Below, piece after piece: positions 37,112 to 45,608 of a stretch of DNA of 64,000 nt. The first letter of the stretch is position 1; the number at the start of each line of letters is the position of its first letter. This DNA is from CBDANW01 sp965197825. GTDB taxonomy: Bacteria > Acidobacteriota > Vicinamibacteria > Marinacidobacterales > DATDRI01. The stretch spans positions 930,001 to 994,000 of the forward strand of contig CBDANW010000002.1 in assembly GCA_965197825.1 (NCBI GenBank), given 5' to 3'. The notes below the pieces were generated by a model. That model ran no database searches and was not told the DNA's origin. It worked only from the letters and a program-made list of their open reading frames with translations. The position numbers and the translations under genes were made by a program.

Positions 37112-37370
37112 CTCCACCCTTGACAATGGGCGAATCACCCTAAACCGCCTTTTGAGCAGGTTTGACCAGATCTCTGCTTACTGTTAGAAGCCCCGGGCTG
37201 GCTGATCAACAGTTTTGCCATTTGGGTGGACATGTTAAAGGGGTAACGGAAAGGACGCAAGCTTTTTTCTAATCTGTAGACCGGCGGCGAGATGGCAACT
37301 CGGCCAACCAACCCGGTATGGTGGGCCTGGAGCCCCTGGCCCCCATTTGCTTTCCGGGCCGCTTGCCGGC

Positions 37371-37379
37371 TGATATAAT
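37371..37379 (+). promoter_or_regulatory. Extended -10 promoter of the ccm cluster (TGATATAAT)
   Basis: TGATATAAT has the TGn extension and a perfect -10. It lies 49 nt before the ccmE ATG, giving a leader of about 40 nt. No matching -35 is apparent. The gene at 4434 has the same kind of element (TGCTATAAT). Confidence 0.5.
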
Positions 37380-37427
37380 CCGGGTGAGATCTGGCGGACG
37401 GACCAGCCGCAGATAAAGGAGCATTCC

Positions 37428-37847
37428 ATGCCACCGAAGAAACTCAAGTTCGCAGCGGGGATTTTCTTGATTCTGGGCTCGGTACTCTGGTTGGCAATCG
37501 CCGGCTTCGAGGAAGGCAAAGCCTACTACCAGACGGTTTCGGAGCTCAAGGCTATGGGCTCCGGCGCGGAAGGCGTTCGGCTGCGCGTCGGGGGAAACGT
37601 GGTCCCCGGCTCCATCGTGAGGCGTGCAGGCGCGGTGGAGTTCAAGATCAGCCAGGACGACGACATCCTTTCCGTGCGCTACGTGGGAACCGATCCCCTC
37701 CCAGACACGCTCGTCGATCGCGCCGATGCGCTCGCGGAGGGCCACTACGAGAACGGCTCTTTCGAGGCGTCGATGGTCCAGGCGAAATGCGCTTCCAAAT
37801 ACGAGGCGGCTTACGGCGAGAACGAGGAGACCAGTCCGGAAAGCTGA
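37428..37847 (+). CDS. ccmE: Cytochrome c maturation heme chaperone CcmE, Cys-type
   Basis: This 139-residue protein binds heme in the periplasm and hands it to CcmF. One N-terminal membrane anchor (FAAGIFLILGSVLWLAIAGF) precedes the OB-fold beta barrel (GVRLRVGGNVVPGSIVRRAG, VEFKISQDDDILSVRYVG, ALAEGHYENGSFEASMVQ). At the heme-attachment point, where E. coli has His in HxxxY, this protein reads AKCASKYE, that is CxxxY with Cys121 and Tyr125. Such Cys-type CcmE proteins are known from some sulfate reducers and archaea. The start is set by AAAGGAG 6 nt upstream of the ATG. First gene of the ccm cluster. Confidence 0.92.
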   Translation: MPPKKLKFAAGIFLILGSVLWLAIAGFEEGKAYYQTVSELKAMGSGAEGVRLRVGGNVVPGSIVRRAGAVEFKISQDDDILSVRYVGTDPLPDTLVDRADALAEGHYENGSFEASMVQAKCASKYEAAYGENEETSPES

Positions 37848-37908
37848 TAAAAGCAAAGCCGGCAAACGCGCCGGACAATAGTAATCTGGCTAGTCTGGAA
37901 ATCATCAC

Positions 37909-39942
37909 ATGCATCATCTCGGCAATTTTTCCTTGATGGCGATTTTCGTCGTGGCCGTCTACGCGGTCGCCGCTTCGCTGCTCGGCGTCCGAAAAGGACG
38001 TCCGGGCCTCCTGGCGAGCGGGGAACGAGCGATTCTCGCCTGTGTGGCGCTATCGACCGCGGCCGTTTTCTCTCTGGTCACGCTGCTCTTCCGAAGCGAT
38101 TTCCGCTTCGAGTACGTCGCCAACTACTCCAACCGCGACTTACCCGCGTTCTACAAGATCGCCGCGCTCTGGGCCGGCAACGACGGCTCGCTGCTCTTCT
38201 GGAGTTGGCTGCTAATCGTTTTCAGCGGAGCCGCGGTTCTGATCAATCGCGGGCGGAATCGCGAGCTCATGCCGTACGTGGTGGCCACCCTGGGAGTCAT
38301 CATCCTCTTCTTCACGTATATGAACTACTGGGTGACGAACCCCTTCGAGCAGCTCGCTATGGTCACGCCCTCGGGACCCGAGGTCTGGGCGCCGCAGGAC
38401 GGACGGGGACTCAACCCGCTGCTGCAGCATCCGATCATGGTGATCCACCCGCCGATTCTCTATACCGGATACGTCAGCTTCGCCATTCCGTTCGCCTTTT
38501 GCATCGCCGCGCTCCTTTCCCGGCAGCTCGGTTCCGAATGGATTACTTCCACCCGGCGTTGGACGCTCTTCGCCTGGTTCTTTCTAGGCACCGGGGTCAT
38601 CCTGGGCGGTCGCTGGGCCTACGTGGAGCTCGGCTGGGGCGGCTACTGGGCCTGGGATCCGGTCGAGAACGCCTCGCTCATGCCCTGGCTGACCGCGACG
38701 GCGTATCTACACTCGGTGATGATCCAGGAACGAAAGGGCATGCTGAAGGTCTGGAACGTCTCGCTGGTCATCACGACCTATCTCCTTTGCATCCTGGGCA
38801 CCTACCTGACTCGAAGCGGCATCGTTTCCTCGGTGCACGCCTTCGCCGAGTCGGAGTTCGCGCAGATATTCCTGGCGTTCCTCATCGTTGCCGCAGCGTT
38901 TTGCGCGTGGCTCGTGATCTCGCGCCTTCCGTTGCTGAAGAGCGAGAACGAGCTTGACGCGTTGGCTTCGCGTGAATCGAGCTTCCTCTTCAACAACCTC
39001 CTCTTCCTGGCTGCTTGTTTCGCGATTCTCTGGGGAACGCTCTTCCCGGTGTTTTCGGAGGCGATTCAGGGTGAAAGGGTGAGCGTCGGCCCACCCTTCT
39101 TCAACAAGATCAACGTCCCCATCGGACTCCTCCTCCTGTTCCTGACCGGCGTCGGCCCGTTGCTGGCCTGGCGGAAAAGCTCTCTCGATAGCCTCAAACG
39201 GAACTTCCTTTGGCCCACGGTGCTGGGACTCGCCACCGGAGCCGTTCTTTTCGCGTTCGGCATGCGACATTTCTACGCGCTGGTGTGTTTCATCCTGTCC
39301 GTCTTCGTGCTCGCCACCATCGTCCAGGAATTCCACAAAGGAACGGTCGCCCGCAAGAGCCACCGCGGCGGGAGCTACCTTTCGGGCATGGTCGATCTCA
39401 CGCTGGTGAACACGCGCCGCTACGGCGGTTACGTCGTTCATTTGGGCATGGTGTTGATCTTCATCGGCATCGCCGGGTCGGCATTCAATATCGATCGGCA
39501 GGCCGACCTTCTACCGGGGGACTCGCTCGCGATAGAAGACTACTCGGTGAAGCTTCTACGTATCGACGACGGGAGGACGCCCAACTACGACTGGGTGTCC
39601 ACGGTGCTCGAAGTCAGCAAGAACGGCGAGGTGTTGGGAGAACACGATCCGCAGAAGCACTTCTACCGCGCCAGCGAGCAGCCCACGTCCGAAGTACGCC
39701 GTTACTCCACCTTCCGTGAAGATCTCTACCTCGTCTTCAGCGGCATCACCGAAGAGAACAAGGCAACGGTTCAGGTCTATCTGAACCCGCTGGTTCGGTG
39801 GGTTTGGATCGGCGGCATCGTGATGTTCCTCGGGACGATCGTCATCATGGTTCCCAACAAGCGTGAGCTGAAGCTGGTACGTAAGCGCGAGGCAGAAACT
39901 GCGATGCGCGAAGAAAAGGCCTGCCGACACGAGGTCGCCTAG
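37909..39942 (+). CDS. ccmF: Cytochrome c heme lyase CcmF
   Basis: This is a 677-residue multi-spanning membrane protein that joins heme from CcmE to apocytochrome c together with CcmH. The tryptophan-rich WWD domain is GWGGYWAWDPVENASLMPWL. Conserved His ligands lie in HPPILYTGYVSFAIPFAF and near THE-like loops in IYLHSVMIQERKGMLKVWN. LGTYLTRSGIVSSVHAFAES is a further CcmF signature. The C-terminal periplasmic domain (ADLLPGDSLAIEDYSVKLLR, QVYLNPLVRWVWIGGIVMFL) is complete. It follows ccmE by about 60 nt. Length is normal for CcmF (NrfE type). Confidence 0.96.
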   Translation: MHHLGNFSLMAIFVVAVYAVAASLLGVRKGRPGLLASGERAILACVALSTAAVFSLVTLLFRSDFRFEYVANYSNRDLPAFYKIAALWAGNDGSLLFWSWLLIVFSGAAVLINRGRNRELMPYVVATLGVIILFFTYMNYWVTNPFEQLAMVTPSGPEVWAPQDGRGLNPLLQHPIMVIHPPILYTGYVSFAIPFAFCIAALLSRQLGSEWITSTRRWTLFAWFFLGTGVILGGRWAYVELGWGGYWAWDPVENASLMPWLTATAYLHSVMIQERKGMLKVWNVSLVITTYLLCILGTYLTRSGIVSSVHAFAESEFAQIFLAFLIVAAAFCAWLVISRLPLLKSENELDALASRESSFLFNNLLFLAACFAILWGTLFPVFSEAIQGERVSVGPPFFNKINVPIGLLLLFLTGVGPLLAWRKSSLDSLKRNFLWPTVLGLATGAVLFAFGMRHFYALVCFILSVFVLATIVQEFHKGTVARKSHRGGSYLSGMVDLTLVNTRRYGGYVVHLGMVLIFIGIAGSAFNIDRQADLLPGDSLAIEDYSVKLLRIDDGRTPNYDWVSTVLEVSKNGEVLGEHDPQKHFYRASEQPTSEVRRYSTFREDLYLVFSGITEENKATVQVYLNPLVRWVWIGGIVMFLGTIVIMVPNKRELKLVRKREAETAMREEKACRHEVA

Positions 39943-39955
39943 AAAAACTGTTCCA

Positions 39956-40459
39956 ATGCTTCGCAGATCGCTTCTCCTGACCGCCGCGCTGGTGCCGGTA
40001 CTCATCGCCCCGGCCCACTCGATTCAGGAGGAGACCCTTCTAGAAGTGCAGTTCCGAGAGATTGCGGAGGGACTCGTCTGCCAGTGCGGATGCAACAAGA
40101 TGCTCTCGATCTGCGAGATGCAGGGCTGCCACTCCGCCACGCCCATGCGCGCGGAGGTGAAAGAGAAGCTAGCAACCGGCGAGAGCAAGGAGATCATTCT
40201 GGCCGGTTTCGTCGATCGATTCGGCCTGATTGTCCTCTCCGCACCACCGACCTCCGGCTTTCACCTCTCGGCATGGATCATGCCTTTCGTCTTCTTGGTG
40301 CTGGGCGCCTGGTACGCGAAGACCGTCCTCGGCTCCTGGAGACGCCAGACGGTTGAGAGCGAGGCCAATGTGCCTGGGGGGCCTGGCGAGTCGGCCGACC
40401 GGATCAGCTCTGAGCAGCAAGCTCGTATCGAGCGAGAACTTCGGGATTTCGAGGCTTGA
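39956..40459 (+). CDS. ccmH: Cytochrome c biogenesis protein CcmH-like
   Basis: This 167-residue protein is anchored at both sides. A signal-like N-terminus (LLLTAALVPVLIAPAHS) is followed by the short three-helix domain and a C-terminal TM helix (AWIMPFVFLVLGAWYAKTVL). The redox motif, LRCxxC in classical CcmH, is LVCQCGCNKMLSICEMQGC here, a Cys-rich version. RAEVKEKLATGESKEIILAG, FVDRFGLIVLSAPP is the remaining CcmH signature. It would reduce or present apocytochrome cysteines to CcmF. The stop overlaps the TTG start of the next gene (TTGA). The four extra cysteines could bind a metal. Confidence 0.88.
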   Translation: MLRRSLLLTAALVPVLIAPAHSIQEETLLEVQFREIAEGLVCQCGCNKMLSICEMQGCHSATPMRAEVKEKLATGESKEIILAGFVDRFGLIVLSAPPTSGFHLSAWIMPFVFLVLGAWYAKTVLGSWRRQTVESEANVPGGPGESADRISSEQQARIERELRDFEA

Positions 40460-40983
40460 CGATCCTCTTTCTCGCCGCGCTGGCGGCGGGCGTAGTCCTG
40501 TTCATCCTCTTCCCGGTCTTCGCTCGCTACGGAGAGGTCAGCAGGCTTCCCACGGCCGGTGCCCGGGAGCGAAAGAGCCTCGGCGAGCAAAAAGAGCGTC
40601 TCTACGACGCGATCAAGGACGTCGACTTCGAGTACCGTGCGGGGAAACTATCCGATGCCGATTATCAATCGGTGCGCTCCGATCTCGTCTCCCAGGCCGC
40701 CGTGGTCATCTCGCGGCTCGACGAGCTTGCAGAGCCTGCAGAGCCGGTTGTGCCTGCCCAGGCTCCGCATAAGGAAGCGTCCGCAGAGTCCCCCACGAAG
40801 GACGTCACCGCGACAGAGGGCCCGACGTGTCCTTCCTGCCAGCAAGTCAACCCACCGGGCGCGAAGTTTTGCTTGCAGTGTGGCGCGCAGATCGCGGCCC
40901 CCGCGAACTGCCCGGAATGTGGCATCGAGTTGCCCAAGGAGGCGCGTTTTTGTACCTCATGCGGCGTAACTATTCCTGCCTGA
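40456..40983 (+). CDS. CcmI-like membrane protein with double zinc ribbon
   Basis: This is a 175-residue protein with one N-terminal TM helix (ILFLAALAAGVVLFILFPVF). A CcmI-like helical segment follows (KSLGEQKERLYDAIKDVDFE, YRAGKLSDADYQSVRSDL), then a Pro/Glu/Ala linker, and two Cys4 zinc ribbons (CPSCQQVNPPGAKFCLQC and CPECGIELPKEARFCTSC). The helical piece matches the start of CcmI, which brings apocytochrome to the lyase; the TPR part of CcmI is replaced by ribbons. TTG start, overlapping the ccmH stop. Topology puts the ribbons in the cytoplasm or, if inverted, in the periplasm; the sequence does not decide. Function within Ccm is inferred from context. Confidence 0.7.
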   Translation: MTILFLAALAAGVVLFILFPVFARYGEVSRLPTAGARERKSLGEQKERLYDAIKDVDFEYRAGKLSDADYQSVRSDLVSQAAVVISRLDELAEPAEPVVPAQAPHKEASAESPTKDVTATEGPTCPSCQQVNPPGAKFCLQCGAQIAAPANCPECGIELPKEARFCTSCGVTIPA

Positions 40984-42185
40984 CCGTCCTCCTGCTACTT
41001 CTCCCGACGGCGCTTCTGAGCCGCGACGCCTCGGCCCAGCCCCGCGGGGGCATCGTGCGCGCGACGATCGAGAACGGAACCACTGGGGAGCCTGGGCAGG
41101 CAGAGAAGGTCACGCTTTTCCGGTTGAGCTCGGGCATGGAGCCCATCCACACCGAGGAGTCGGTCTCCGGAAGCTTCACGCTAGATGAGATCGAGGTCGC
41201 CGGCGAGACTCCCTATCTGCTCCAGATCACATCCGGGGGCGTGAACTACAACCAGCCGATCAACTTCGGACGAGGTTACGAGGCCGAAGCTTCCTTTACC
41301 GTCTACGACGTCACGAACGATTGGCAGGACGTTGCCGTCACTACCGCTCGCTACCTGGTACGGCGCGAGCAGGATCTCCTCCGCATCGACAAGCTCTTCG
41401 TGATCGACAACCAGACCGAGCCCAAGAAGACACTCCACGATCCAGACGGGACGTTTCGTTTCGTGATTCCTTCCGACGTTGCGGAGTTGCGCGGGGTGTC
41501 GGCCTCTTCGAGCAGCGGCATGCCCGTGCCGCAACCGGCTTCTCCCCTTCCCGACGGCTCGGGTTATGTCACCCGCACGGCTTTCAAACCGGGAACGACC
41601 GACTTCAGCATCTCGTACGACGTGGACTACACACCGGAAAGGTATCGATTGCAAGACAGGGCTTTCTATCCGCTCTCCGAGGTGCTGGTCCTGGTGGCTC
41701 CGGCCGACATCGAGCTGGATGCGGAAGGGTGGGAAGACCTGGGCCCCGAACCGGAAGGACGGTTCAACGTCTTGCGTCGCAATGACGTCCCTGCTGGAAC
41801 CCCCTTCGAAATCCTTCTCTCCGGCGGAAGCGATCATGCCGAGGATCTGATTCCATCGTCGTCCAACAATGGCGGTAGCGGCGAGGCGGGAGGGCAACCT
41901 TCCGGCCAGCCTCAAATCACCGTCATTCAGGATCCAACCAGCGCACAAAAGTGGATCGTGATCACGCTCATGGCGGCGGCTCTTGCGTATGGTCTTCTCA
42001 CCTCTCTGATCGCGACACCCGAGACGACGCGGAGCACAGACGGCCAGAACGAAGCCCTGGAAAAAGCGGCAATGGAGCGACTCGAGCAACGCCACGCCAG
42101 CGGGCAGATTTCGACCAAGCACTATCGTAAAGAAAAGAGGGAGATCCAGGCCCGCCTAGCAAAGGCCGGGAGGGGTAAACCCTGA
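40959..42185 (+). CDS. Secreted/membrane-anchored hypothetical protein of the ccm cluster
   Basis: This is a 408-residue protein of unknown function. It has a cleavable signal (LTVLLLLLPTALLSRDASA) and a long beta-rich periplasmic region with carboxypeptidase-regulatory-like strands (GIVRATIENGTTGEPGQAEK, VTLFRLSSG, YLLQITSGGVNYNQPINFGR). A Gly/Ser/Gln-rich linker, one TM helix (WIVITLMAAALAYGLLTSLI) and a short cytoplasmic coiled coil (NEALEKAAMERLEQRHASGQ) complete it. The ATG at 40959 lies 25 nt inside the preceding gene, so the two are coupled, and its own stop overlaps the ccmA start. Conserved linkage inside the cluster suggests an accessory role in cytochrome maturation or envelope anchoring. 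Confidence 0.65.
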   Translation: MRRNYSCLTVLLLLLPTALLSRDASAQPRGGIVRATIENGTTGEPGQAEKVTLFRLSSGMEPIHTEESVSGSFTLDEIEVAGETPYLLQITSGGVNYNQPINFGRGYEAEASFTVYDVTNDWQDVAVTTARYLVRREQDLLRIDKLFVIDNQTEPKKTLHDPDGTFRFVIPSDVAELRGVSASSSSGMPVPQPASPLPDGSGYVTRTAFKPGTTDFSISYDVDYTPERYRLQDRAFYPLSEVLVLVAPADIELDAEGWEDLGPEPEGRFNVLRRNDVPAGTPFEILLSGGSDHAEDLIPSSSNNGGSGEAGGQPSGQPQITVIQDPTSAQKWIVITLMAAALAYGLLTSLIATPETTRSTDGQNEALEKAAMERLEQRHASGQISTKHYRKEKREIQARLAKAGRGKP

Positions 42186-42907
42186 GCACGGCTTTCGAAG
42201 CCCAAGGCGTCACCAAGCGCTTCGGACGCTTCGCCGCAGTCGTCGACCTCAATCTGCGCGTCGCCTCGGGAGAGGTGCTCGTTCTCTTCGGAAGAAACGG
42301 CGCCGGCAAGACGACCTTCCTCCACCTAGCAGCGACGCTGATGACACCAACCGAGGGGCGCCTCTTCTATGGAGAGGGCAAGGAATCTTCGTCCCCCGAA
42401 GAGATCCGCCGGGGGATTGGACTCGTCTCACACGCCAGCTTTCTCTACCCGGATCTCACCGTACGGGAAAACCTTTCCTTCTACGCCCACCTGTACGGCC
42501 TCACCGACGTCCCCGCGGTCGTCGAAGAAGCGACCGAGCGCGCGGACCTGTCCGCGCGTGCCGACTCTCCGGTGCGGAGCCTTTCCCGCGGCATGCATCA
42601 GCGGCTCACCATTGCCCGCGCCGTCCTGCACCGGCCATCCTTGCTCCTATTGGACGAGCCCTACACGGGCTTGGATCCCGCCTCCGCGGATCGTCTGTCG
42701 GATCTTTTGTCGCAGTTTCGTGAGCGAGGTACCGCGGCGATTCTCACGACCCACGATCTCGACCGCGGGCTCGCCGCTGCCGATCGGGTGGCGATCATGG
42801 AATCCGGCCGGCTAGTGCACGAGGGAACAGGCACGCAGGATCCGAAGACCTTTCGCAAACTCTTCGCGGACGTGACGACAAGGAGCGGTGCTGGTCCAGG
42901 GTGCTGA
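42182..42907 (+). CDS. ccmA: Heme-exporter-type ABC ATPase CcmA, CTG start likely
   Basis: This is a 241-residue ATPase that works with CcmB/C to release holo-CcmE. Walker A is FGRNGAGKTTFLH, the signature is SLSRGMHQRLTIA (SLSRG in place of LSGGQ), Walker B is LLLLDEPYTGLDPASADR and the switch His is in TTHDLDRG. The homology starts well before the first in-frame GTG (about 42272): TAFEAQGVTKRFGRFAAVVD is the usual ABC N-terminus. The only start that covers it is CTG 42182, which overlaps the upstream TGA and follows GGGAGGGG. An ATG-less start by translational coupling is therefore likely. The cluster order A-B-(protease)-C-D fits System I. Confidence 0.85.
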   Translation: MSTAFEAQGVTKRFGRFAAVVDLNLRVASGEVLVLFGRNGAGKTTFLHLAATLMTPTEGRLFYGEGKESSSPEEIRRGIGLVSHASFLYPDLTVRENLSFYAHLYGLTDVPAVVEEATERADLSARADSPVRSLSRGMHQRLTIARAVLHRPSLLLLDEPYTGLDPASADRLSDLLSQFRERGTAAILTTHDLDRGLAAADRVAIMESGRLVHEGTGTQDPKTFRKLFADVTTRSGAGPGC

Positions 42908-43018
42908 AGAATGAGCCAGCACCCTGGGCGAGCGGAGCGAGCACGGCCCGAATGGGCCGGGAAGGCCGCGCAAGGAGCACGGCCAAAGCGAGCGAACGAG
43001 GAGTGAGCGAGCACTAGA
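42897..43018. repeat. GC-rich hairpin array between ccmA and ccmB
   Basis: The 118-nt gap holds a strong hairpin (CCAGGGTGCT with AGCCAGCACCCTGG-type arms, 42897-42927) and then a series of GAGCGAGC-like and CGGCC...GGCCG palindromes. No ORF. All other cluster genes overlap or sit close, so this is an insertion-like spacer that may attenuate or stabilise the transcript. Confidence 0.55.
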
Positions 43019-43025
43019 GTTGTCC

Positions 43026-43721
43026 ATGAAAAAGTACTGGTCCGCCGTCGCGGCGATCGTCCAAAAGGACATCCGCTCCGAGCTTCGCACCAAGGAGATG
43101 GTCGCCTCGATGTTCGTCTTCGCGGTACTGGTTCTCCTGATCTTCAACTTCACGCTCTCTCTCGACGGGGAAGCGACACTCGCCCTGGCACCCGGAATCC
43201 TGTGGGTCGCCTTCGTGTTTGCCGGCTCGCTGGGACTGAATCGTAGCTTCGCTTCCGAACGGGAGAACCGTTCTATCCTCAGCCTGATGCTGGCTCCCGT
43301 GGATCGGAGCGCGCTCTATTTCGGAAAGCTGATTTCCAACGTTCTCTTCATGCTGGTCGCCGAAGCTTTTCTCTTGCCTCTATTCATGGTCTTCTTCAAT
43401 CTGAACCTGTTCGCGGAGCTCGAGCCGAGCGCGTTCGCCCTGTTCCTGCTGGTGGTGGTTCTCGGCACGCTCGGCTATGCCGCGGTAGGCACGACGCTGG
43501 CGGCCATCGCCGCGAATACCACCATGCGCGAAGTGCTACTGCCCGTTCTTCTCTTTCCCGTTGCCGTCCCCATGGTGATCGGAGCGGCCGAATCCACGCG
43601 CCTCATCTTCCAGCCCAATCCCTTCTTCGGTCCCTGGGGCTGGATTCGTTTGCTGGCCGTCTTCGCCGTCGTCTTCGTCGTGGTGTCCTGGCTTACGTTC
43701 GAGTACGTTCTCGAGGAATAA
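43026..43721 (+). CDS. ccmB: Heme exporter membrane subunit CcmB
   Basis: This 231-residue permease has six TM helices. It starts KKYWSAVAAIVQKDIRSELR, the conserved cytoplasmic coupling helix of CcmB, followed by LGLNRSFASERENRSILSLM, LAPVDRSALYFGKLISNVLF and a late GTLGYAAVGTTLAAIAANTT. These match the CcmB family along the whole length. ATG 43026 was chosen over TTG 43020. It teams with CcmA as the ABC half-transporter of the maturation system. Confidence 0.92.
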   Translation: MKKYWSAVAAIVQKDIRSELRTKEMVASMFVFAVLVLLIFNFTLSLDGEATLALAPGILWVAFVFAGSLGLNRSFASERENRSILSLMLAPVDRSALYFGKLISNVLFMLVAEAFLLPLFMVFFNLNLFAELEPSAFALFLLVVVLGTLGYAAVGTTLAAIAANTTMREVLLPVLLFPVAVPMVIGAAESTRLIFQPNPFFGPWGWIRLLAVFAVVFVVVSWLTFEYVLEE

Positions 43722-43744
43722 TAGATCCGCCCCAGGAGAACGAC

Positions 43745-44854
43745 GTGAGCAGCTTTCAGATCGCCCGGATCTTCGGCATCCCGATACTGATTCATTTCAC
43801 CTGGTTCATTATTTTCGGCCTGATCGTATATTTCCTGACGACCGGCTACTTCCCGAGCCAGTACCCGGATTTGCCCGAAACGAGCCACCTGGTCAAGGGA
43901 GTCGTGACGGCCTTGTTGCTATTCGCTTGCGTGCTGCTCCACGAGCTCGGGCATTCCGTCATCGCCATGCGAAACGGGATCGCTATCGTCTCCATCACAC
44001 TCTTCATCTTCGGCGGCGTGGCTCGATGGAAGGAGGATCCCAAGTCGGCGTGGGTCGAGTTCAAGATCGCCATCGCCGGACCGATCACCAGCTTCCTTCT
44101 GGCCGGAGGGTTTTTTGCGATTTCTCGGTTAGAGGTCGGCGGCCAGGGCATGGCGGCGGTAACCCGCTATCTCGCCCTACTGAACCTGATTCTCGGCATT
44201 TTCAATCTGGTCCCCGCCTTTCCACTCGACGGCGGGCGGATGCTACGTGCCACGATCTGGAGATACACGAGCAAGGTGCGTGCGACGCGGTTCTCGTCCG
44301 TGGCCGGCACCGCCTTCGCCTACTTTCTCATTTTGATCGGCGTATTCAACTTGGTAGGTGGGAACTTAGCCGGGCTCTGGTACATCCTGATTGGTTGGTT
44401 TCTGAAGGAAGCGGCCAGCGGAGCGTACAAACAGGTTCAAGTGGACGAAGTTCTCTCCCGCGTTCAAGTCAAGGAGTTGATGGTCACGGAGTGCACGTCG
44501 GTGCCGGCACATGTGCCTGTGGAGGACGCGGTGAACGATTACTTTCTTCGCTATGGATACGGGGGTTTCCCCGTGGAGAGCGAGGGGCGATTGAAGGGAC
44601 TGATTTCACTTGCAGATGTCCGGGAGTCGAATCGTGAGGAGTGGCCCCGCACCTCGGTGCAGTCGATCATGACGCCCGTGGACGAGGACTCCACGATCTC
44701 CGCCGACGCCGACATCTTGGAGGCGCTACGCAAAATGGCGGCTTCGGGGCTCGGCCGGCTTATCGTGGTGGACGACTCGGGGGAGTGTGTGGGCATGATT
44801 ACCCACAACGGGATCCTGAGACGTTTGAAGGTCCAGGAGAAGCTGGGTGTCTAA
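43745..44854 (+). CDS. Site-2-protease-like M50 metallopeptidase with two CBS domains
   Basis: This is a 369-residue membrane protease that cuts substrates within or near the bilayer. The zinc site is HELGHSVIA (about residue 66) and the second motif is NLVPAFPLDGGRMLRA (Asp about 162), set in six TM helices of the Rip/SpoIVFB type. The cytoplasmic C-terminal half has two CBS repeats (VKELMVTECTSVPAHVPVED, VQSIMTPVDEDSTISADADI) that usually bind adenine nucleotides and gate activity. GTG start. It sits between ccmB and ccmC in the same direction, an unusual place; a link to quality control of cytochromes or to an envelope-stress anti-sigma factor is conceivable but unproven. Confidence 0.9.
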   Translation: MSSFQIARIFGIPILIHFTWFIIFGLIVYFLTTGYFPSQYPDLPETSHLVKGVVTALLLFACVLLHELGHSVIAMRNGIAIVSITLFIFGGVARWKEDPKSAWVEFKIAIAGPITSFLLAGGFFAISRLEVGGQGMAAVTRYLALLNLILGIFNLVPAFPLDGGRMLRATIWRYTSKVRATRFSSVAGTAFAYFLILIGVFNLVGGNLAGLWYILIGWFLKEAASGAYKQVQVDEVLSRVQVKELMVTECTSVPAHVPVEDAVNDYFLRYGYGGFPVESEGRLKGLISLADVRESNREEWPRTSVQSIMTPVDEDSTISADADILEALRKMAASGLGRLIVVDDSGECVGMITHNGILRRLKVQEKLGV

Positions 44855-44927
44855 TCAGAAAGGCCGAATGACGTGAAGCTAGTGCCCTGGGCAGGGTCTT
44901 GTTGTATGATCCCGCTGGGATACGCTC

Positions 44928-45608
44928 ATGCGCACACTAACCAAGGCACTCGCGCCGCTCACTCTCATCACCATCAGCGTTGCGCTCTACGGCGCCTTTA
45001 TCTACGCGCCGCAGGAAAGAACGATGGGCGACGTGCAGCGCATCTTCTATTTCCACGTCGCAAGCTGGTGGGTCGCCTTTCTGGCGTTCGCTATCGTTTT
45101 TGCAGCTAGCGTCGCCTATCTGGTCACCCGTCGCCGCGAGTACGATACGCTCGCTTTGGCGTCAGCGGAGATCGGCGTGGTCTTTACCACCATGGGGCTT
45201 TTTACCGGGCCCCTGTGGGCCAAGCCGGCTTGGGGAATCTACTGGACCTGGGATGCGCGGCTCACGACCGCTCTGGTCTTGTGGCTGATCTATGTGGGCT
45301 ACCTGATGCTGCGCCGCTACGTGCCGGATGAGTCCAAGCGGGCCAATCTGGCGGCGGTCGCTGGCATCATAGGCTTTGTCGACGTCCCCATCGTGTACTT
45401 TTCCATTCGTTGGTGGCGCACACAGCACCCTCAGCCGGTCATCATGGGAGGCGAGGGCTCGGGCCTCGACCCTCTCATGGCGCAAGCCTTGATGATGAGC
45501 CTCGCCGGCTTTCTGTTCCTGTTCCTCTTGCTGCTCTCCAAGAGATTCGATATCGCGCGCGTGCAACAGGAGATCGAGCACCTTCACAGACGGATCGAGG
45601 TCCTATGA
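44928..45608 (+). CDS. ccmC: Heme delivery protein CcmC
   Basis: This is a 226-residue, six-TM member of the WWD heme-handling family that loads heme on CcmE. The WWD motif is WGIYWTWDARLTTALVLWL. The flanking His ligands are in RIFYFHVASWWVAFLAFA and RTQHPQPVIMGGEGSG. VYFSIRWWRTQHP is a second family mark. Its stop overlaps the ccmD ATG (ATGA). The gap to the protease gene upstream is 73 nt. Confidence 0.95.
   Translation: MRTLTKALAPLTLITISVALYGAFIYAPQERTMGDVQRIFYFHVASWWVAFLAFAIVFAASVAYLVTRRREYDTLALASAEIGVVFTTMGLFTGPLWAKPAWGIYWTWDARLTTALVLWLIYVGYLMLRRYVPDESKRANLAAVAGIIGFVDVPIVYFSIRWWRTQHPQPVIMGGEGSGLDPLMAQALMMSLAGFLFLFLLLLSKRFDIARVQQEIEHLHRRIEVL

Larger units (their letters stand above)
36761..37427. 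other. frdA-ccmE divergent intergenic region
   Basis: About 670 bases between two divergent operons, with no credible ORF. It contains a plus-strand hairpin followed by a T run (37071-37111), an extended -10 (37371-37379) and the ccmE ribosome site AAAGGAG. The stretch 36800-37070 has no coding pattern and ends at the terminator-like hairpin, so an unrecognised small RNA on the plus strand is possible. I see no tRNA cloverleaf or known RNA consensus. Confidence 0.6.

Noticed and set aside
37235..37330. Possible cyclic-di-GMP-I (GEMM) riboswitch, because of GGAAAGGACGCAAGC
   Set aside because: The short match to the GEMM core is not followed by the second conserved helix, and the extended -10 at 37371 would place it upstream of the transcript start.
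41181..42122. 313-codon minus-strand frame opposite the ccm-cluster hypothetical gene
   Set aside because: The plus-strand gene has a signal peptide, TM helix and overlaps with both neighbours; the antisense frame has no such support.
42897..43018. Small gene between ccmA and ccmB
   Set aside because: The gap is made of GC-rich palindromes without start or ribosome site.
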